The position numbers were made by a program, and so were the translations under genes. A DNA stretch of 64,000 nt, taken from NCBI RefSeq assembly GCF_947498805.1, contig NZ_CANMLT010000008.1, positions 112,131 to 176,130 on the forward strand. The letters are read 5' to 3'. This document shows, piece by piece, positions 1 to 9,416 of this stretch. How positions within the stretch are numbered: the first letter of the stretch is position 1; each line of letters begins with the position of its first letter. The notes under the pieces were generated by a model, which had not been told where the DNA came from, did no database searches, and saw only the letters and a program-made list of their open reading frames with translations. This stretch comes from an uncultured Tenacibaculum sp. (GTDB lineage Bacteria > Bacteroidota > Bacteroidia > Flavobacteriales > Flavobacteriaceae).

Positions 1-1487
1 ATGCTATTTATAGTGATTCTTTAAGAAGTTTAACGATAACACACTTAAGAAGTTTAAAAAACTTTAAATCCACGTCAATTCAATTTAATGAGCTTAATGA
101 AAAAGAATTGGAAGCTAATATTTTCTTAACTCCTATTGAAAAATACACCTTAGGAATAGAATCTGAACTCTCACGTTCAAACATTCGTAATTTTGATATT
201 TCAGCTAAATTTTCATTAACAAACAGAAATACTTTTAAAGGAGCTGAATTGTTTAGAATATCGGCATCTGGATCTTATTTCAACTCCAACAATGGGCCTG
301 GATGGGAAATAGGAACAGATATTTCTTTAGAAATACCTCGTTTTGTGGCGCCTTTTGGATTGAATAAGTTAGTTCCTAAAAGGATGTTTCCTAAAACAAA
401 GATTTTTGCAGGTATTAACTTGCAAAAAAACATCGGGTTAGATAAACAAAATATAACCGTTGGTTTAAATTATAATTGGAAATTCAATCCAAGAAAATCG
501 ATACAACTAGATATTTTAAACACGCAATACATTAGGAACTTAAATGTTAGTAATTATTTTAATGTATATAATTCAGAGTATCAAAAACTTGTTGTCTTAG
601 GTCAAAAAGCAATTCCAAGTGTTACTCCTCCTCAAAATGTTGCTGGTAATTTTGATGCTATTACCAATTATGCGGGTCAAATATTTAGCAACTCTGGTGG
701 ATTAAGTAGTGAAGATATTGCGGCACTTTTAAATATTACAAATAGATATCAAATAATTACTTCAGATTTCTTAATTCCAGAGATTGCTTACACCTATACA
801 TACAATAACCAAGAGAATACAAAGGATGCAAGTTTCTCTTATTTCAGAGCAAAACTTACCAACTCTGGAAATGTTATGGGGTTATTATCCAATACCACCA
901 ATACTAACGGAAATAAAACAGTTTTTAAAATTCCTATTGCACAATATTTTAAAGCAGACTTAGAGTATAAAAAATACTGGAGTCTAGGTAGTAATTCGGT
1001 ATTAGCACACAGAACCTTTTTAGGAGCAATTATTACATATGACAAATCAGATATTCCCTTTTCAAGAAGTTATTTTGCTGGAGGATCTAACGATATAAGA
1101 GCATGGAGAACTTATGATTTAGGGCCTGGAGCCACTCCAAGAGGACTAGAATACAATATTGGTAGTTTAAAATTTCTATCGAGTTTTGAGTATCGTTTTG
1201 ATTTATTTGGTAGTGCCAAAGGAGCTTTATTCGTAGATGCAGGAAATATTTGGGATATAACAAATTCATCTTTTACAGCAGATGAAGCCAAATTTAGTGG
1301 AATAAAATCTTTAGAACATATTGCAGTAGGTTCTGGTTTTGGTTTACGATATGACTTTAGTTTCCTTATTGCTCGTTTGGACTTAGGGTTTAAAGTTCGT
1401 GAACCTTATTTAGCAGGAAATAAATGGTTTCAAAATTTTAACTTCTCTAATGCCGTATACAACATTGGTATTAACTATCCTTTTTAA
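1..1487 (+). CDS. tamL: Omp85-family outer membrane barrel protein (TamL/BamA-like), C-terminal part
   Basis: Only the 3' part of the gene is in the window: the frame is open from base 3, so the true start lies upstream. The translated part looks like a 16-strand Omp85 barrel: alternating aromatic/polar strands, the family loop motif GGSNDIRAW near bases 1080-1104 (equivalent to the VRGF/Y loop of BamA/TamA), and a C-terminal beta-signal ending in Phe (IGINYPF). In Flavobacteriia this type is usually TamL, a lipoprotein BamA homologue thought to work with TamB in the outer membrane; the N-terminal POTRA domains and lipobox that would separate TamL from BamA are not visible. It is followed after about 95 bases by fbaA. 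Assignment to Omp85 is strong, to TamL moderate. Confidence 0.8.
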   Translation, partial: AIYSDSLRSLTITHLRSLKNFKSTSIQFNELNEKELEANIFLTPIEKYTLGIESELSRSNIRNFDISAKFSLTNRNTFKGAELFRISASGSYFNSNNGPGWEIGTDISLEIPRFVAPFGLNKLVPKRMFPKTKIFAGINLQKNIGLDKQNITVGLNYNWKFNPRKSIQLDILNTQYIRNLNVSNYFNVYNSEYQKLVVLGQKAIPSVTPPQNVAGNFDAITNYAGQIFSNSGGLSSEDIAALLNITNRYQIITSDFLIPEIAYTYTYNNQENTKDASFSYFRAKLTNSGNVMGLLSNTTNTNGNKTVFKIPIAQYFKADLEYKKYWSLGSNSVLAHRTFLGAIITYDKSDIPFSRSYFAGGSNDIRAWRTYDLGPGATPRGLEYNIGSLKFLSSFEYRFDLFGSAKGALFVDAGNIWDITNSSFTADEAKFSGIKSLEHIAVGSGFGLRYDFSFLIARLDLGFKVREPYLAGNKWFQNFNFSNAVYNIGINYPF

Positions 1488-1581
1488 TATTGCTAAAACG
1501 TTATCGTTATTTTTTAGTCAGATAAGTATAAAATTATTTACATTTGAAGTGTTAAATAAGTACGACTAAAAACTAACAAAA

Positions 1582-2649
1582 ATGGCTCATAATATAAAAG
1601 CTGGTGTTGCAACTGGTAAAGAAGTACAAGAAATTTTCAAACTAGCAAAAGAAAAGAAATTTGCATTACCAGCAGTAAATGTTGTTGGATCTAATACAAT
1701 TAATACTGTTTTAGAAACTGCAAAAGAATTAAACTCACCTGTAATTATTCAATTTTCAAATGGTGGTGCGCAATTCAATGCTGGAAAAGGATTGTCTAAT
1801 GAAGATCAAAAATCGGCCATTGCAGGTGCTGTAGCTGGAGCTAAACACATACACTTAATGGCAGAAGCTTATGGTATCCCTGTTATTTTACATACAGATC
1901 ACGCAGCTAAAAAATTACTACCTTGGATTGATGGTTTATTAGATGCTAGTGAAAAACATTTTGCTGAAACAGGAAAACCATTATACAGCTCTCATATGAT
2001 TGATTTAAGTGAAGAGCCACTTGAAGAAAACATTGAAATATGTAAAGAGTATTTGACTCGTATGAGTAAAATGGGAATGACTTTAGAAATTGAATTAGGT
2101 ATCACTGGAGGAGAAGAAGATGGTGTAGACAATTCTGATGTAGATGTTTCTAAGTTATATACACAACCAGAAGAAGTAGCATATGCTTATGAAGAATTAA
2201 TGAAAGTAAGCGACCAATTTACAGTAGCGGCTGCTTTTGGTAATGTACATGGAGTTTACAAACCTGGAAATGTAAAATTAACTCCAAAAATTTTAAAGAA
2301 TTCTCAAGAGTTTATTTCTGAAAAATATAATGTTCCTCATAACACAATTGATTTTGTATTCCATGGAGGATCAGGTTCTACTTTAGATGAAATTAGAGAA
2401 GCTATAGATTATGGTGTTATTAAAATGAATATTGATACCGATTTACAGTTTGCATTTACCGAAGGAATTCGTGATTACATGGAGGCTAAAAAGGATTATG
2501 TAGCTACTCAAATTGGAAATCCAGAAGGAGGCGACGTTCCTAACAAAAAATATTACGATCCGCGTAAATGGTTAAGAGAGGGAGAACAAACATTTAAAAC
2601 TCGTTTAAAAAAGGCTTTTGAAGATTTAAACAATGTAAACACACTTTAA
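1582..2649 (+). CDS. fbaA: Class II fructose-bisphosphate aldolase
   Basis: Zn-dependent cytosolic enzyme that reversibly splits fructose 1,6-bisphosphate into dihydroxyacetone phosphate and glyceraldehyde 3-phosphate in glycolysis and gluconeogenesis. The 355-residue length matches the class IIA (E. coli FbaA) subfamily. Visible motifs: HTDHAAKK with Asp106 (catalytic base) and zinc ligand His107, ELGITGGEEDG (residues 171-181), and zinc ligands His223 (NVHGVYKPGN) and His261 (FHGGSGS). The ATG at 1582 lies in an A-rich context without a Shine-Dalgarno sequence, as usual in this phylum. A TACATTTG -7-like element at 1539-1546 lies just upstream but has no good -33 TTG. A strong hairpin terminator follows at 2674-2703, so it is probably a single-gene unit. 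Confidence 0.97.
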   Translation: MAHNIKAGVATGKEVQEIFKLAKEKKFALPAVNVVGSNTINTVLETAKELNSPVIIQFSNGGAQFNAGKGLSNEDQKSAIAGAVAGAKHIHLMAEAYGIPVILHTDHAAKKLLPWIDGLLDASEKHFAETGKPLYSSHMIDLSEEPLEENIEICKEYLTRMSKMGMTLEIELGITGGEEDGVDNSDVDVSKLYTQPEEVAYAYEELMKVSDQFTVAAAFGNVHGVYKPGNVKLTPKILKNSQEFISEKYNVPHNTIDFVFHGGSGSTLDEIREAIDYGVIKMNIDTDLQFAFTEGIRDYMEAKKDYVATQIGNPEGGDVPNKKYYDPRKWLREGEQTFKTRLKKAFEDLNNVNTL

Positions 2650-2673
2650 TCTTCACAAAATCACTATATTAAG

Positions 2674-2703
2674 GCATCTATAGACACTATAGATGCTTTT
2701 TTT
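2674..2703 (+). terminator. Rho-independent terminator after fbaA
   Basis: Perfect 10-bp stem GCATCTATAG/CTATAGATGC with a 3-nt loop, followed by seven T residues. Confidence 0.9.
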
Positions 2704-2812
2704 ATATTTGAAAAAACTAAAGTTCGTAAAAAACTTATACATTTGTAGCCGACTCTTTTTTTAAAAATGATACAGAGTCACCCTAACAAACAACAATAAT
2801 ACAAACTAAACT

Positions 2813-3670
2813 ATGGCTTGGTTTAAACGTAAAGATAAAGGGATTCAAACCCCAACCGAAGAAAAAAAGGACACTCCAAAAGGCTTGTGGTATAAAACCC
2901 CAAGTGGAAAAATTATTGATACAGACGAATTAAAGAAAAACTTATACGTAAGTCCTGAAGATGGATACCATGTGCGTATTGGAAGTAATGAATATTTCGA
3001 GTTGTTCTTTGATGACAACAAATTTGAGGAGTTAAACGCTAAAATGCAGTCTAAAGATCCTTTAAAATTTGAAGACACTAAAAAATATCCAGATAGATTA
3101 AAACAAGTACAGAAAAAAACAGGATTAAAAGATGCTGTTAGAACTGCCGTTGGTAAATCTATGGGGAAAGATATTGTAATTGCTTCTATGGACTTTGCTT
3201 TTATTGGAGGTTCTATGGGAAGTGTTGTTGGAGAAAAAATTGCACGTGCAATTGATTATTCAATCAAAAACAAACTTCCTTTCTTAATGATTTCTAAATC
3301 AGGGGGAGCTCGTATGATGGAAGCTTCATTATCACTAATGCAATTAGCTAAAACTTCAGCAAAATTAGCTCAATTAGCAGATGCTAAAATTCCATACATC
3401 TCTTTATGTACAGATCCTACTACTGGAGGTACAACAGCTTCTTTTGCAATGTTAGGAGATATTAATATTGCAGAACCAAACGCTTTAATTGCTTTTGCAG
3501 GTCCTCGTGTTGTAAAAGACACTACTGGAAAAGATTTACCAGAAGGATTCCAACGTTCTGAGTTCTTATTAGAACACGGATTCTTGGATGGAATTTACGA
3601 AAGAAAAGATTTAAAACAGCAGGTTAACTTATACATAGATTTGATACAGAATTCACCTGTTAGAGCATAA
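2813..3670 (+). CDS. accD: Acetyl-CoA carboxylase, carboxyltransferase beta subunit (zinc ribbon degenerate)
   Basis: Beta subunit of the carboxyltransferase half of acetyl-CoA carboxylase, which moves the carboxyl group from biotin-BCCP to acetyl-CoA to make malonyl-CoA for fatty acid synthesis. The crotonase-like core is well preserved, including [16 protein letters not shown] (about 141-156) and the SGGARMMEA oxyanion motif. The N-terminal region aligns with the AccD zinc ribbon (GLWYK...GYHVRI), but the four cysteines of the normal CPxC...CPxC pattern are replaced by Thr29, Gly32, Ser47 and Asp50, so no zinc can bind in the standard way. Length (285) is normal, so the domain is retained as a fold. 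ATG at 2813; followed by a terminator. Function is sure; the zinc loss is read directly from the sequence. Confidence 0.96.
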   Translation: MAWFKRKDKGIQTPTEEKKDTPKGLWYKTPSGKIIDTDELKKNLYVSPEDGYHVRIGSNEYFELFFDDNKFEELNAKMQSKDPLKFEDTKKYPDRLKQVQKKTGLKDAVRTAVGKSMGKDIVIASMDFAFIGGSMGSVVGEKIARAIDYSIKNKLPFLMISKSGGARMMEASLSLMQLAKTSAKLAQLADAKIPYISLCTDPTTGGTTASFAMLGDINIAEPNALIAFAGPRVVKDTTGKDLPEGFQRSEFLLEHGFLDGIYERKDLKQQVNLYIDLIQNSPVRA

Positions 3671-3674
3671 TTAG

Positions 3675-3700
3675 AAAGCCTGCATTTGCAGGCTTTTTCT
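3675..3700 (+). terminator. Rho-independent terminator after accD
   Basis: 10-bp stem AAAGCCTGCA/TGCAGGCTTT with a short TT loop, followed by a T-rich tail, a few bases after the accD stop. Confidence 0.9.
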
Positions 3701-3808
3701 TTTTAATATTGGGTTCAAAAGCATATCCGTTTCAAAAATTAATTGTACATTTGCAACTTCAATGAAAAAATCATTGATGTACATAAAAATCATTTAAATA
3801 ATATTGGC

Positions 3809-4078
3809 ATGTATTTAACAAAAGAAGTTAAACAAGAAATTTTTGCAAAGCACGGTAAAGGAAACAACGATACTGGTACTGCAGAAGGACAAATCGCTTT
3901 GTTCACATTTAGAATCAACCACTTAACAGAGCACTTAAAAAGAAATCGTAAAGATTACAACACTGAGCGTTCATTAGTAAAGATGGTAGGTAAGCGTAGA
4001 AGCTTATTAGATTACTTAAAAAAGACAGATATCAACAGATATCGTGCGATTATCAAAGAATTAGGAATTAGAAAATAA
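3809..4078 (+). CDS. rpsO: 30S ribosomal protein S15
   Basis: Small-subunit protein that binds 16S rRNA (h20/h22 junction) and forms a bridge to the large subunit. Starting at the ATG at 3809 gives 89 residues, the standard S15 length, beginning MYLTKEVKQEI; an in-frame extension up to 3743 is leader sequence without homology to S15. Diagnostic segments: GTAEGQIALFTFRINHLTEHLK, and LVKMVGKRRSLLDYLKK near the C terminus. A TACATTTG -7-like element sits at 3746-3753, about 60 bases upstream of the start, although a matching -33 element is not clear. A terminator separates it from pnp, the common neighbour of rpsO in bacteria. Confidence 0.97.
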   Translation: MYLTKEVKQEIFAKHGKGNNDTGTAEGQIALFTFRINHLTEHLKRNRKDYNTERSLVKMVGKRRSLLDYLKKTDINRYRAIIKELGIRK

Positions 4079-4085
4079 TCCTTAC

Positions 4086-4121
4086 AAAAAGAGGCGGTAT
4101 CAACTTGCCTCTTTTTTTTTT
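4086..4121 (+). terminator. Rho-independent terminator after rpsO
   Basis: Stem AAAAAGAGGC/GCCTCTTTTT with an 11-nt loop and a run of T residues. Confidence 0.85.
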
Positions 4122-4260
4122 ATAAAAATTTCGTAGTTTAGACTTCGAAAATTCACATAGTGAAAAGTCAAAAGTAACATCCGTCATTCTTTGGCATTCC
4201 ATTGGAACAACAAACAACAACAACTTAAAAAACGAATTAAAAATTTTAGAAAAACATTGT

Positions 4261-6423
4261 ATGATTCCACAAGTATTTACCCAAACAATTGATTTGGGAG
4301 ATGGAAGAACCATCACGTTAGAAACAGGAAAATTAGCGAAACAAGCAGATGGTTCAGTTGTTGTAAAAATGGGGGACACTATGTTACTTGCTACAGTAGT
4401 GTCTGCAAGAACAGCAAACCCAGGTATCGACTTTTTACCATTAACAGTAGATTATCGAGAAAAATTTGCCGCTGCAGGTCGTTATCCTGGAGGGTTTATG
4501 AAACGTGAAGCACGCCCTTCAAACGAAGAGATTTTAACGATGCGTTTAGTTGATCGTGTATTACGTCCTTTATTTCCAAAAGACTATCACGCAGAAACTC
4601 AGGTAATGATTCAATTAATGTCTCACGACCCTGAAGTTATGCCAGATGCATTAGCTGGTTTAGCAGCATCAGCAGCAATTCAGCTATCAGATATCCCGTT
4701 TGAAGCAGCTATTTCAGAAGTAAGAGTAGCAAGAGTAAATGGTGAATTCATTGTAAACCCTAGCTATAAACAATTAGCAGAAGCAGATATGGACCTTATG
4801 GTAGGAGCTTCTAAAGATTTCGTAGCCATGGTTGAAGGTGAAATGGACGAAGTCTCTGAAGAAGAAATGGCAGACGCTATTAAAGTTGCGCACGAAGCTA
4901 TTAAAGCACAATGTGAAGCACAAATTGCTTTAGCAGAAGCTTTTGGTAAAAAAGAAACTCGTGAATACGAAACAGAAGAAACAAACGAAGAATTAGCTAA
5001 AAAAATTCACGACGCAGCATATCAAAAATGTTACGACATTGCTAAAAAAGGTACTTCAAAACAAGAAAGAGGTTTAGCTTTTTCAGAAGTAAAAGAAGAA
5101 GTTGTAGCAATGTTTACTGAAGAAGAATTGGAAGAGTATGGAGATTTAGTAGGAAAATACTTCGGAAAAACTCACAAAGCTGCGGTAAGAGATTTAACAT
5201 TAAATGAAGGTTTACGTTTAGACGGACGTAAAACAACAGATATTAGACCAATTTGGTGTGAGGTAGATTATTTACCACGTACACATGGATCTTCTATCTT
5301 TACAAGAGGAGAAACTCAAGCATTAGCTACCGTTACATTAGGTACTTCTAGAGATGCTAATATGTTAGATTCTCCTACAATTCAAGACGAAGAACGTTTT
5401 TACTTACATTATAACTTCCCTCCATTCTCAACTGGTGAAGCACGTCCTTTAAGAGGTACTTCTCGTCGTGAGATTGGACATGGAAACCTTGCTCAAAGAG
5501 CATTAAAAGGAATGGTTCCTGAAGATTGCCCGTATACAGTTCGTGTGGTTGCTGAAGTATTAGAATCTAACGGTTCTTCTTCAATGGCAACAGTTTGTTC
5601 TGGTACAATGGCGTTAATGGATGCTGGTGTTCAAATGAAGAAACCAGTTTCTGGTATTGCAATGGGATTAATTTCAGATGGTGAGCGCTATGCTGTATTA
5701 TCAGATATCTTAGGAGATGAAGATCATTTAGGTGATATGGACTTTAAAGTTACTGGTACTGCTGAAGGTATTACAGCTTGTCAAATGGATATTAAGATTA
5801 AAGGTTTATCTTATGAAATCTTAGTAAAAGCATTAAAACAAGCTCGTGACGGACGTTTACACATCCTAGAAAAATTAACTGACACAATTGCTACTCCAAA
5901 TAACGATGTTAAAGCACACGCTCCTAAAATGGTTACTGTGCGTATTGCAGGAGAATATATTGGAGCTATGATTGGACCAGGAGGTAAACATATTCAAGAA
6001 TTACAAAAAGAGACAGAAACTACTATTGTAATTAACGAAGATGAAGCTACAGAAGAAGGTATTGTAGAAATTTTAGGTACCAACCAAGAAGGTATTGATA
6101 AAGTATTGGCTAGAATTCAAGCAATTACTTTCAAACCAGAAAAAGGAAGTGTATACGAAACTAAAGTTGTAAAAATCTTAGACTTTGGTGCTGTTGTAGA
6201 ATATACAGAAGCCCCAGGTAATGAAGTTTTATTACACATTTCTGAATTAGCTTGGGAACGTACTAACAATGTTACTGATGTTGTTAAAATGGGAGACATA
6301 ATTGACGTGAAGTACTTTGGAGTGGATCCAAAGACACGTAAAGAAAAGGTTTCTAGAAAGGCCTTATTACCACGTCCACCAAGACAAGATAAAAAACCTA
6401 AGCAAGAAGAAAAGAAAGCTTAG
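4261..6423 (+). CDS. pnp: Polyribonucleotide nucleotidyltransferase (PNPase)
   Basis: Phosphorolytic 3'-5' exoribonuclease of mRNA decay. The 720-residue protein has the full PNPase order: RNase PH domain 1 (about 10-145), an all-helical linker (about 150-300), RNase PH domain 2 (about 310-540), a KH domain with the IGPGGKHI loop at 571-578, and an S1 RNA-binding domain (about 625-695), ending in a Lys-rich tail. The active-site stretch [20 protein letters not shown] is present in the form [20 protein letters not shown]. It follows rpsO, a conserved neighbourhood. The 139-nt leader between the rpsO terminator and the ATG could host PNPase autoregulation, but no specific hairpin is obvious. 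Ends in a strong terminator. Confidence 0.98.
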   Translation: MIPQVFTQTIDLGDGRTITLETGKLAKQADGSVVVKMGDTMLLATVVSARTANPGIDFLPLTVDYREKFAAAGRYPGGFMKREARPSNEEILTMRLVDRVLRPLFPKDYHAETQVMIQLMSHDPEVMPDALAGLAASAAIQLSDIPFEAAISEVRVARVNGEFIVNPSYKQLAEADMDLMVGASKDFVAMVEGEMDEVSEEEMADAIKVAHEAIKAQCEAQIALAEAFGKKETREYETEETNEELAKKIHDAAYQKCYDIAKKGTSKQERGLAFSEVKEEVVAMFTEEELEEYGDLVGKYFGKTHKAAVRDLTLNEGLRLDGRKTTDIRPIWCEVDYLPRTHGSSIFTRGETQALATVTLGTSRDANMLDSPTIQDEERFYLHYNFPPFSTGEARPLRGTSRREIGHGNLAQRALKGMVPEDCPYTVRVVAEVLESNGSSSMATVCSGTMALMDAGVQMKKPVSGIAMGLISDGERYAVLSDILGDEDHLGDMDFKVTGTAEGITACQMDIKIKGLSYEILVKALKQARDGRLHILEKLTDTIATPNNDVKAHAPKMVTVRIAGEYIGAMIGPGGKHIQELQKETETTIVINEDEATEEGIVEILGTNQEGIDKVLARIQAITFKPEKGSVYETKVVKILDFGAVVEYTEAPGNEVLLHISELAWERTNNVTDVVKMGDIIDVKYFGVDPKTRKEKVSRKALLPRPPRQDKKPKQEEKKA

Positions 6424-6430
6424 TAAAAAG

Positions 6431-6462
6431 AAAAAGCAACCAAATTTGGTTGCTTTTTTTTT
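6431..6462 (+). terminator. Rho-independent terminator after pnp
   Basis: Perfect 14-bp palindrome AAAAAGCAACCAAA/TTTGGTTGCTTTTT followed by more T residues. Confidence 0.92.
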
Positions 6463-6875
6463 ACCCTAATCTCTCTTCGATATTTAAAGAAAATCTTCTT
6501 TTTAAAACATAATTCCCCAATAATGATTAAAAACTCTCTTTAACTTTCAAGAAATTCACATGTATAACAAACCAAAACTAGTTTACCCTACTTTTATTTA
6601 GTTAAAGTAAACCTAGTACTACTATTTGCTTTTTAATTTCTCTATATAACTGCTTTTTGCTACCATTAGCTAATCTAAACGGTAATAAAACCAACAATTT
6701 CAATAATCTAACAATCTCTACAACAAAGTATAAGTGTTTCATAAAACATTCTTTATAATATAACAACTCAAAAAGAAAAAGTCCCCCTAAAATCTCCATT
6801 TTAATAAAAAGAAAAATTAAGTCTAGTTTTATTCTTAAAGTTTTTAGAGTTTTACTTTTCTTTGCACTCTCTATT
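6463..6875. other. Long AT-rich intergenic region between pnp and folK
   Basis: About 410 bases with no convincing gene. A minus-strand frame of 97 codons runs through it and into folK, but it is low-complexity Leu/Ile/Lys and is not supported. An inverted repeat (CTAGTTTAC ... GTAAACCTAG) lies near 6578-6616 with no adjoining T tract. The leader and promoter of folK must lie here. Confidence 0.5.
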
Positions 6876-8012
6876 ATGAAGATACAACGCATCACATACT
6901 TATCACTAGGAACAAATCAAGGGAATAAACTTAAGAATCTACAAGACGCTATACAGTTAATAGCTGAAAAAGTAGGAATAGTTCAACAAGTTGCCTCAGT
7001 ATACAAAACAGCTTCTTGGGGATTCGATAGTGATGATTTTTATAATACCTCTATTAAAGTTTCTACCTATTTACCTCCAGATGCTTTAATAAACACATTA
7101 CTCTCTATTGAACAAGAATTAGGTCGAATTAGAAAGGAAGAAAATGGGTATTCTGACCGAAGTATTGATATTGACATTTTACTTTTTGATGATGAAATTA
7201 TTTTCTCAAAGAACCTAATCGTTCCGCATCCAAAAATGTTAGAACGTAAGTTTGTTTTAGTTCCCTTAGTAGAAATAGCAAGAAACATTATGCACCCTAT
7301 TAAGAAAAAGCATTTGTTTATTTGTTTAGAAAACTGTGATGACTCTTTAGAAATTGAGAAAATCGATGAAGTATTGATTAGACCCGTTCCAATTTCAGAA
7401 AAGTACAATTACATTGCTATTGAAGGAAATATTGGAGCTGGTAAAACCTCTTTGGCAAATATGCTTTCTGATGATTTTAATGCAAAAATTGTCTTGGAGC
7501 GTTTTGCTGACAACCCATTCTTACCTAAATTTTATGAAGATAACGAACGTTATGCTTTCCCTCTAGAAATGAGTTTTTTAGCAGATCGTTACCAACAATT
7601 ATCAGATGATTTAGCCCAGTTTGACTTGTTTAAAAATTTTATTGTTTCTGATTACTATATTTTTAAATCACTCATTTTTGCTCAAGTAACTTTACAAGCT
7701 GATGAATACGCTTTGTATAGAAAAATGTTCGATTTGATGTACAAAGAGATTACAAAACCAGATTTATATGTATATCTATATCAAAATACAGAAAGGCTAT
7801 TACAGAATATAAAGAAACGTGGTCGTGAGTACGAACAAAACATTGAAGCTAGTTACTTACAAAAAATCCACGATGGATATAGTAACTTTATTAAGACACA
7901 ACAGAATCTAAACATTTTAATTATCGATGTATCCGAATTAGACTTTGTTAACAACCCTAAAGACTATCGTTTCATTATTGACAAAATTAATAGTCATACA
8001 TCTACCATATAA
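6876..8012 (+). CDS. folK: Fused HPPK (FolK) - deoxynucleoside kinase
   Basis: Two complete enzymes in one 378-residue chain. Residues 1-160 are 6-hydroxymethyl-7,8-dihydropterin pyrophosphokinase: LSLGTNQGNK at the N terminus and DRSIDIDILLFDDEI plus VPHPKMLERKFVLVPL, the folate-pathway HPPK signatures. Residues 180-378 are a deoxyadenosine/deoxycytidine-type kinase of nucleotide salvage: P-loop GNIGAGKTS near 188-196, the LERFADNPFL segment, SDYYIFKS (in place of DRS-type region) and a KRGREYE lid. The ATG at 6876 follows a Phe/Thr-rich AT leader. A terminator overlaps its stop. The fusion links folate synthesis to dNTP salvage; similar fusions are known in Flavobacteriia, to my knowledge. 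Function of both halves is confident from motifs. Confidence 0.93.
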   Translation: MKIQRITYLSLGTNQGNKLKNLQDAIQLIAEKVGIVQQVASVYKTASWGFDSDDFYNTSIKVSTYLPPDALINTLLSIEQELGRIRKEENGYSDRSIDIDILLFDDEIIFSKNLIVPHPKMLERKFVLVPLVEIARNIMHPIKKKHLFICLENCDDSLEIEKIDEVLIRPVPISEKYNYIAIEGNIGAGKTSLANMLSDDFNAKIVLERFADNPFLPKFYEDNERYAFPLEMSFLADRYQQLSDDLAQFDLFKNFIVSDYYIFKSLIFAQVTLQADEYALYRKMFDLMYKEITKPDLYVYLYQNTERLLQNIKKRGREYEQNIEASYLQKIHDGYSNFIKTQQNLNILIIDVSELDFVNNPKDYRFIIDKINSHTSTI

Positions 8013-8041
8013 AAAAAGCCTGCAAATTGCAGGCTTTTTTA
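8012..8041. terminator. Terminator between folK-dNK and gldC (bidirectional)
   Basis: Stem AAAAAAGCCTGCAA/TTGCAGGCTTTTTT directly at the folK-dNK stop; symmetric A and T runs let it work for both convergent units. Confidence 0.88.
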
Positions 8042-8070
8042 TTTCTATTACAAGAAATTGATTATTTCTC

Positions 8071-8400
8071 TTATAACTCTAATTTTTCTGCAAAGTAATC
8101 ACAAAAATCACGCATTGTAGCACTCATTTTTTGATCATCTGTAGCTCTTTCAAAAGTATTTGCCATAGATACTAAGGTTTGATGAAAAAACTGCTTCATT
8201 TCGTCAACAGGCATATCTTTTGTCCATAAATCCATTCGTAAAGTATCTTTCTGCTTATGATCCCAAACAGACAACATAATTGCTTTTGAAGCTGCATCTG
8301 CTATCCCTCCATCTTCTGCGTCCCATGAAATTGCTTCTGGTACTCTATTTTCGTCTAATCCTACTTTAAATTTTATTTCAGACTCGTGTACAATTGCCAT
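8071..8400 (-). CDS. gldC: Gliding motility protein GldC
   Basis: 109-residue soluble protein recognised as GldC, a Flavobacteriia protein that supports gliding motility. In Flavobacterium johnsoniae, gldC sits with gldB and its loss reduces but does not abolish gliding. The start begins MAIVHESEIKF; other recognisable stretches are DAEDGGIADAASKAIMLS and DMPVDEMKQFFHQTL. No signal peptide or membrane segment is seen, so it is expected in the cytoplasm. The ATG overlaps the gldB stop by one base (TAATG), so the two are translationally coupled in a gldB-gldC operon. Biochemical role unknown. Confidence 0.9.
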   Translation of the reverse strand: MAIVHESEIKFKVGLDENRVPEAISWDAEDGGIADAASKAIMLSVWDHKQKDTLRMDLWTKDMPVDEMKQFFHQTLVSMANTFERATDDQKMSATMRDFCDYFAEKLEL

Positions 8401-9356
8401 TATTTTCTAGGTTTATATTTAGATTTTTTAAAAATTTCTTCTGCATTCATCTGCATTAGCTCGCGCAAAGATACGTCATTATTCTTCATAAAAGCACGTA
8501 CTATTTGCCATCCTATCCATACTCCTACCCTACCAGGTGTTTCCACATCACTTTCTAAATAAAACTTAGAAAAAGGTGCTATATCCAAAAAACGTTTATT
8601 CAATTTAGAATCGGTACTATATAACAAATCTTTCTCTATAAAATAGCGCCAAACTCCTTCTTCATTTGCTTGAATCCAAGCAAACTTATTTATAGCATAT
8701 CCTATTTTCTCACGATCACTTTCATTTGGTAAATACATATCTAGTACATACATCTTCTTTCCTTCAGCAATCATTTTCTCAATAAAAGTTCTTTTTACAC
8801 TAGGTTTTATTTGCTTACTAACAATAGCATTTGCTACATCAACAATGATATGTTCTTTAGTATTATTCGTTTTAACATATAAAGGGTAATCTCCATAAAA
8901 TTCATGATCTTTTCCCAAATACACATCTAAAGAAATAATTAAATAGTCTCCAGTATATAACACTCTGTTGTTATAATCAATATTTGATATAGTTGTTACT
9001 ACTAACGGCTCTATAAATTCTGGATTATAATATTTAATATGCTGAAACAAACTATTTATTTGTTTTTCTAAAGGGGAAAAATTGCTGTAAATCTTTTGAG
9101 TTTCTTTAAACAACTCTTGCTCATCTGTATTATTAATTTTGTTAATCCATACACTATCTACATTATGCGGAAAAAACAAAGGGTATTTCTTTTTTAACTC
9201 TGGAAGTGTTTCTTCAGAAGTATTATAAAAGTCAACCTCAAATCTAGCTACTTTTGTATCCGTTACTATATGAGACACATCAATCTTCTTTTTCTCATCA
9301 TTTTTACATGAAATCAGTGTTAACAGGAGTACCAAACTCCACAAAAACTTTCGCAT
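8400..9356 (-). CDS. gldB: Gliding motility lipoprotein GldB
   Basis: 318-residue lipoprotein with signal peptide and lipobox ending at Cys17 (LISC). Recognised as GldB by its length, by the lipoprotein signal and by its position directly before gldC. In F. johnsoniae, GldB is essential for gliding. The body is a mixed alpha/beta domain with the segments KKYPLFFPHNVDSVW and GWQIVRAFMKNNDVSLRELM near the C terminus; the latter resembles the zincin-like fold reported for GldB-related proteins, but I see no HExxH motif. Likely attached to the cell envelope on the periplasmic side. Head of the two-gene operon gldB-gldC. Confidence 0.9.
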   Translation of the reverse strand: MRKFLWSLVLLLTLISCKNDEKKKIDVSHIVTDTKVARFEVDFYNTSEETLPELKKKYPLFFPHNVDSVWINKINNTDEQELFKETQKIYSNFSPLEKQINSLFQHIKYYNPEFIEPLVVTTISNIDYNNRVLYTGDYLIISLDVYLGKDHEFYGDYPLYVKTNNTKEHIIVDVANAIVSKQIKPSVKRTFIEKMIAEGKKMYVLDMYLPNESDREKIGYAINKFAWIQANEEGVWRYFIEKDLLYSTDSKLNKRFLDIAPFSKFYLESDVETPGRVGVWIGWQIVRAFMKNNDVSLRELMQMNAEEIFKKSKYKPRK

Positions 9357-9416
9357 ATTCTTTAGTATATTAGCCTAATAAATTTAAAAACGTCTAAATT
9401 ATTAAATTAGTTTAAA

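Noticed and set aside
6602..6895. Minus-strand 97-codon frame in the pnp-folK spacer
   Set aside because: Low-complexity Leu/Ile/Lys, overlaps the folK start, no signal or domain; consistent with AT-rich noncoding sequence.
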